Origin: Brassica napus
Lineage: Eukaryota > Streptophyta > Magnoliopsida > Brassicales > Brassicaceae
Assembly: GCF_020379485.1 (NCBI RefSeq)
Contig: NW_026014823.1
Location: 1-64,000, forward strand
Direction of reading: 5' to 3'
DNA: 64,000 nucleotides
Position 1 is the first letter of the stretch, and each line of letters opens with the position of its first letter. This document shows positions 59,141-64,000 of the stretch, one piece after another. The notes under the pieces were generated by a model. That model saw nothing but the letters and a program-made list of their open reading frames with translations, was not told the origin of the DNA and did not search any database. Made by a program: the position numbers and the translations under genes.

Positions 59141-59801
59141 TCTATTAAAATAGGAGTACAAAATTAGATTATCCCTTAGTTTTCCACTATATTTACAATG
59201 GCATGCCACTGAAGTTATTAATTAACATATCTTTTAGGATTTTTGTCTTTTCTCTTCAATTAATGTATTTCCAAAATCAAATTCTAACTAAAAAATCATG
59301 GCAACAATAATTAATAAACCTAACTTTTAATATTTTTTGTCTTTTCCTTTTTATTATACATATGTGTATTTGAAAATAATTAATTCCATATATACATTTC
59401 GTAATTACATACATTATACGGTAATTATTTTACTAATTCCACATATACATAATAAATAGTATACAACAATTTCATTATACATAATCATAAAATTTTGATC
59501 CATAAAAACAGTTTATACAATAATTTTATTATATATAATCATAAAATTTTGATCCATAAAAAATAAAAATACATTTGTGTGATTTTACAGGTCGTATTCT
59601 AAATAAATGGATGATATAATTAAGGGTTTACATGATAAAATAAAACTACTCAATATAAACTATAAAATTATTGTGTTTATAAATGTCATATTAAAAAAAA
59701 ATTAAACGGGTAAATTTTAAAATATATATTATCACTTATACAAATAAATATTCATTTATCAAAAAACTAACACCTGCGCGGATGCGCGGGTCAAGCTCTA
59801 G
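59141..59801 (+). mobile_element. Non-autonomous Helitron, 661 bp
   Basis: The 5' end is TCTATTAAAATAGGAGTAC after an A and the 3' end CTAG before a T. A GC hairpin CCTGCGCGGATGCGCGGG (about 59773-59790) lies about 11 bases before the end. There is no coding region. Confidence 0.8.
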
Positions 59802-60336
59802 TCTATATTATTAAAATTGAAGTACACATTGAAATTGTTTGGCAATATGGATAATAGTTAAAAAAATAGTACTGTTTGGAAACATGGATTGCAGTAAGTT
59901 AAAAAAAATAATAGGCTTATACTACTAAAAAAATTGAAAGTCCATTACATTATATTAAAAAGTAATGGGTCTATGTTACTTGATATATATATTCAAATCA
60001 AAATAATAATTTAAAATTTATTTATATCAAAAATTCATTCAAAATATACATATATTCAAAATTTGATTTTTACTAACATATTTTCAAGAACTATTATAAA
60101 AATGTTTTCAATATATATAATAAAAATATAATACAAAGCCGAGTTTCAAACACCAACTTAAATTATGGTTTTTATATTTCATATTAAATTTTAAAATATA
60201 ATATATTTGATTATTTATATGATTGTACGTATAAAATATTATTAATTATAAGAAAATTATTTGATGGTACGTATAAAATACGATTAATTATATGATAACA
60301 CGTATTTATAACCTATGATGACACATATATGATATA

Positions 60337-60385
<49 letters not shown>
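59802..60385 (+). mobile_element. Helitron 5' fragment abutting the previous Helitron
   Basis: TCTATATTATTAAAATTGAAG begins directly after the CTAG end of the 59141-59801 Helitron and has the same 5' consensus. No 3' hairpin is visible before the TA repeat at 60339, so it appears truncated or its end is too diverged to see. Confidence 0.5.

Positions 60386-60386
<1 letters not shown>
60339..60386. repeat. (TA)n microsatellite, about 48 bp
   Basis: A TA dinucleotide run directly beside the hAT MITE at 60394. Confidence 0.95.
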
Positions 60387-60389
<3 letters not shown>

Positions 60390-60393
60390 GTGA

Positions 60394-60872
60394 TTAGGGG
60401 TGGGCGTTCAGGTTCGTTTTCAGGTCTTTTTAGGATTTCGTGTTCAGTTCAGATTTTTCAGGATTTGGTTCGGATTTGGATAACCAATTTAAATAGGTTT
60501 GGTTTAATTATTTGGATAGAGAATTAATAATGATTTAAGTATTTTTGGAGTTTTGAGTATTTTTAACTATTTAAGATATTTACGTTTAATTATTTGTATA
60601 TATTTTCAGCATTTATACGAACTTAAAAGTATCATATATATTCTGGATTTTTTTATATATATTAAATCTAAAAATAAATAATATATATAAGTATATAAAT
60701 CTATTTTGGATACACAAAATATTTCGGTTCGGATCAGATTAGGTTTCAGTTCTTCAAATACCAAAATTTTCAATAATTCGGATATTTAATCAATTCCAGT
60801 TCGGATTTAGTACTACATATTCAGATTGGGATCGGTTCGATTTTTCGAATTCGAGTTTTTTGTCCAACTCTA
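60394..60872. mobile_element. hAT-type MITE, 479 bp, diverged
   Basis: The ends are TTAGGGGTGGGC and GTCCAACTCTA. The 8-bp target duplication AATAGTGA is at 60386-60393 and 60873-60880. The subterminal repeats (TTCGGATTTGG, GGTTCGG) resemble those of the MITE at 37818 but are more degraded. Confidence 0.75.
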
Positions 60873-60901
60873 AATAGTGACATAAAAAACAAATAACATC
60901 A

Positions 60902-61508
60902 TCTATACTATTAAAGCAGGATCATATTGTCATAATTACCTTAGACTGCCCTTTCCTTCACTAACATTGCATGTTTCATTAAGGGCAATTAAGTAATATT
61001 AATAACAAATCTATATTGGGTCATTATTTTTAGATCCAGTCCACATCAAATCTCTCTTGGGCCATTTGGACCTATTAAAAAATCAGATTCAATTCTCACT
61101 TTTTTTTTCCTTTGGGCAATTGAGTCTAAGTTCAAATATTTTTTTTCAACTATTCTTAATTATTATTTTTTTCTTTTCTTAATATAATTTAAGCATTCAT
61201 AAAAATAATTGAATTTTTTATTGAAAAATATAAATCTTTATTAAAAGTATATTATTTTTTCATTAAAATATTAACTCCATGATAAAATTAATTTATCAGA
61301 GTTATACCAACTTAATTCATTAAAAAAATAAAGTTTAATTTTTTAAACATAAATAATCATTTAAAATGAAATACGATAAATAAAGATAAAATTTTTAAGT
61401 CTTTTATAAAATAAAACACAAATATATGAAAATGTGATATTTACTAAATATTTGTCAATTAAAAAAAAAAAATAAACCTGCGCTTTGAAAGCGCAGATCA
61501 AAATCTAG
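60902..61508 (+). mobile_element. Non-autonomous Helitron, 607 bp
   Basis: The 5' end is TCTATACTATTAAAGCAGGA after an A and the 3' end CTAG before a T. The subterminal hairpin CTGCGCTTTGAAAGCGCAG (61478-61496) has a perfect 9-bp stem. No coding region. Confidence 0.88.
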
Positions 61509-62608
61509 TATTCATTAAAAAAATACACCGGTACGGGTGTGCGTTCTGGTTTGTTTTTAATTTCAAAGACAGGGATCTCTTACATAAATAAAATATTCTA
61601 GAGATCAGATTTTGAGGTGCCCAAGAAAAAAAATCGAAGATTTTAATAAACGCTTGGGGAAGTAGGTGCAACTCCCGATGTTGTCATGTGGGCTACCATT
61701 GGGCCTGGTGATCTAACATTCTGATAACAACCTGACACTTGTGTTTAGGCCTGTATATTGGCGAAGCAAGATTATTTTAAAAAATTCAACTCGTAAATAA
61801 TGTTAACCTTTCATAACAGTAACAGTACAAAATTTTACAAACCTCTTTTTAACTTTAATCAGCATTACTTTGGTATTTTCCTTTTTAAAAGTAAAATAAA
61901 AAAATGGAAAAGTGGAATATAGAAAATACCCATACAGAAGCTAACCCAAAAGTAATTAAAAGCAAAACACGAAGTCAAAAATAGACAATAACAAAAAGAA
62001 AGCGAACGCAAGTTGCTTGAGATACTATTTATATCATTATATGCATTCACATATCAATCTAGTTTGTGTATAGAAGTTTCGTTAGAATGGTCTGTCACGT
62101 AAATTACGGCATATAAGAGATATAGACGATGCGCTTAAAGGTAAAGTTTATCTGCTCTTCAGCTTTCTTATATTTGAACATGTTCCTTGAAAATCAAACT
62201 AAACCAAACCAAACCAACCCAACCCAAAGGAGCTGAAAAAAAATGCAAAGAATGCATTTATTCAATTTTGTAATAGAGATACAATTGTCGATTTTGAAAT
62301 AATTTTTATTATAAATAATTACAGTGCCACTCCTACTCCCCATGCAAATCAGTAATTTATTTGAACTTTAAATGTTATCATGTCTCTTGTTAATAAATTA
62401 AAGTACACATATACGTATTCGCCTATCCATTCCATTTCATTCCCTTACACATATTGTCTGCTACTGTCGAAAGTATCCGCTTAACATGGTAAAGTGTTTA
62501 GCATCTTCTTTTGTCTGTCTAAATGAAAGCATTGGCTTTAAACCATAGTTGTTTTAATTAGTAAATACATTGGTTTTGCTCACTATTTAACTATTCTTCT
62601 TCAAACAT
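61509..62608. other. Intergenic and polygalacturonase promoter
   Basis: No gene is visible. A less AT-rich patch at 61650-61790 has no recognisable product. The right end contains the upstream region of the gene at 62609; CACTATTTAAC near 62581-62591 could serve as its TATA element. Confidence 0.45.
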
Positions 62609-63983
62609 ATGCAGAAGAAGACTTCGATCTTGATTTTCTCAGTGTTCATCCTCCAGATCTTCACATATTCGAAAGCTTTGGATGTTACTCAATATGGAGC
62701 TGTTGGAGATGGAGTTACAGACGATTCTCAGGTAAAAGACAGATTCGTAGACGTAATGTAAATAAAATCTTTGCTCATTGTTTCCAAAAATATCGTAATG
62801 TTAAGAATCTTGTTTTTCCTTTTTTCTTGGAAGGCGTTCTTGAAAGCCTGGGAAGATGTCTGTGGCGGGGCAGGAGATGGGCAGCTTATCATTCCGGCAG
62901 GAATGGCATTTATGTTGCAGCCCTTGAAGTTTGAGGGTTCTTGCAAATCGACCCCTATTGTTGTTCAGGTACTCTGTTTTTTCCATGCTTTTTTAAATAA
63001 TACATTATTTTCTTTTCACATTAGTAACGAATCTACTGATTTAATTGAAGATTTTGGGCAATCTTGTTGCATCAAGTAGAGGAAAATGGAAAGGAGACAA
63101 AGATCAATGGATTCTCTTCTCAGACATAGAAGGGCTTGTGGTTGAAGGTAACGGCGAAATAAACGGCCAGGGTTCGAGCTGGTGGGAACACAAAGGCAGT
63201 TCTAGACCAACCGTAAGCGGCTTTTTTTAATCCTTTCCAAACTCTTTTTGGTTTTTTTTTGTACCAAACCTTTTGTTGTGAGAGTAGGCATTGAAGTTCA
63301 AGAGCTGCAACAATCTTAGACTTAGTGGCTTAACTCACGTAGATAGTGCGATGGCACACATTCACATAAACGGTTGCAACGATGTAACCATCTCAAATCT
63401 CCGGATAAATGCACCTGAATCAAGTCCTAACACCGATGGCATCGATGTAGCGGTTTCATCTAACGTTATCATCCAGGATTGCGTAATCGCCACTGGTATG
63501 AAACTGTCACTCAAACTATTTTTGGAGATTTGTGTAAATTCCAAAATCAGAAAATAATTTAAAAACCAGGACGTTGTATGAACGCAAAATATATTTATAT
63601 GTCAAAGTAGACGGTCCCTCGATTGTTACATCCAATAATGTCATTGGCAGTGTGCTGATCGTTTATACATTATCGTTTCGTTATGAAAAGGACTTTGTAA
63701 TTATTATAGGTGACGATTGCATTGCGATTAACTCGGGGACGGCTAACATCAGAATATCCGGTATAGATTGCGGACCAGGCCATGGAATAAGGTTAACCAG
63801 TTATAAGATTCTACTTAGAAAATGTTCATTAAAATATTTATATTATTAAACCATGTAACTTTGAAAAATTATAGCATAGGAAGCTTAGGAAAAGATGGAG
63901 AGATAGCTTCAGTGGAGGATGTATGCGTCCAAAACTGTAACTTTAGAGGAACTATGAATGGAGCTAGGATCAAAACCTGGCCG
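62609..63983 (+). CDS. Polygalacturonase (GH28), 5' part, continues beyond the window
   Basis: Six exons are visible: 62609-62731, 62834-62968, 63051-63212, 63288-63495, 63710-63791 and 63875-63983. All join in frame, and the last ends at a GT donor, so more exons lie outside. The start (MQKKTSILIFSVFILQIFTYSKA) is a signal peptide, followed by LDVTQYGAVGDGVTDD. The family's four signature motifs are all present: NTDGID, GDDCIA, GHGI and RIKTW. The enzyme cleaves galacturonan in cell-wall pectin. The position corresponds to Arabidopsis At3g15720. I cannot see the C-terminal end, so integrity of the whole gene is unknown. Confidence 0.93.
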
Positions 63984-64000
63984 GTACGTTAAGTTTCTTA

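Noticed and set aside
61650..61790. Less AT-rich patch that might be an organelle-derived insert or RNA gene
   Set aside because: No tRNA fold, rRNA or organelle gene sequence could be recognised.

Overview
This window is plant nuclear DNA, almost certainly from the genus Brassica or a close relative. From memory of Arabidopsis thaliana chromosome 3, the intact genes follow the order FAD5/ADS3, PIFI, ROD1/PDCT, LOR12 (LURP-one-related), GH17 glucanase, MBD11, two small genes, PLDalpha1 and polygalacturonase, i.e. roughly At3g15870 down to At3g15720 and in the same relative orientation. Some genes I remember in that Arabidopsis interval (for example a second PAP2-type gene next to ROD1, and small genes between the glucanase and PLDalpha1) are not visible here. 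Base 1 is a HindIII site, which would fit a BAC insert end.

Positions 1886-25148 hold a broken plastid-type acyl desaturase gene, a tandem paralogue of FAD5. It has been split by two LTR retrotransposons, and each of those carries another retrotransposon. Element A (2275-10157, minus strand) contains copia element B (4715-9338, plus). Copia element C (10968-24767, minus) contains Ty3/Tat-like element D (13251-22328, plus). All four insertions show matching 5-bp target duplications. Element D has two remarkable features: its LTRs carry tandem arrays of a 24-bp perfect palindrome, and its internal region has an intact two-exon gene on the antisense strand. A further element with near-identical 807-bp LTRs and no visible protein (E, 25457-29408) lies between the pseudogene and FAD5.

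Positions 30270-37069 hold three plastid or lipid genes: FAD5 (minus), PIFI (plus, divergent from FAD5) and ROD1/PDCT (minus). FAD5 desaturates plastid galactolipid. ROD1 exchanges headgroups between phosphatidylcholine and diacylglycerol at the ER. PLDalpha1, further along, hydrolyses phosphatidylcholine. They share lipid metabolism but are ordinary separate plant genes, not an operon.

Positions 37818-42000 are a transposon-rich gap (hAT MITE, Helitron with a LINE remnant, TA microsatellite). From 42155 to 50227 follow LOR12, a GH17 glucanase-like gene with an altered nucleophile position, an MBD11-like gene and two small membrane-protein genes. A 2.3-kb hAT deletion derivative lies at 50392-52670. 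PLDalpha1 occupies 54260-57288. A cluster of Helitrons and a hAT MITE fills 59141-61508, and a polygalacturonase gene starts at 62609 and runs off the right edge.

Intron-exon boundaries were read by eye from GT/AG signals and reading-frame continuity. Element boundaries rest on terminal repeats and target duplications visible in the sequence. No database search was possible.
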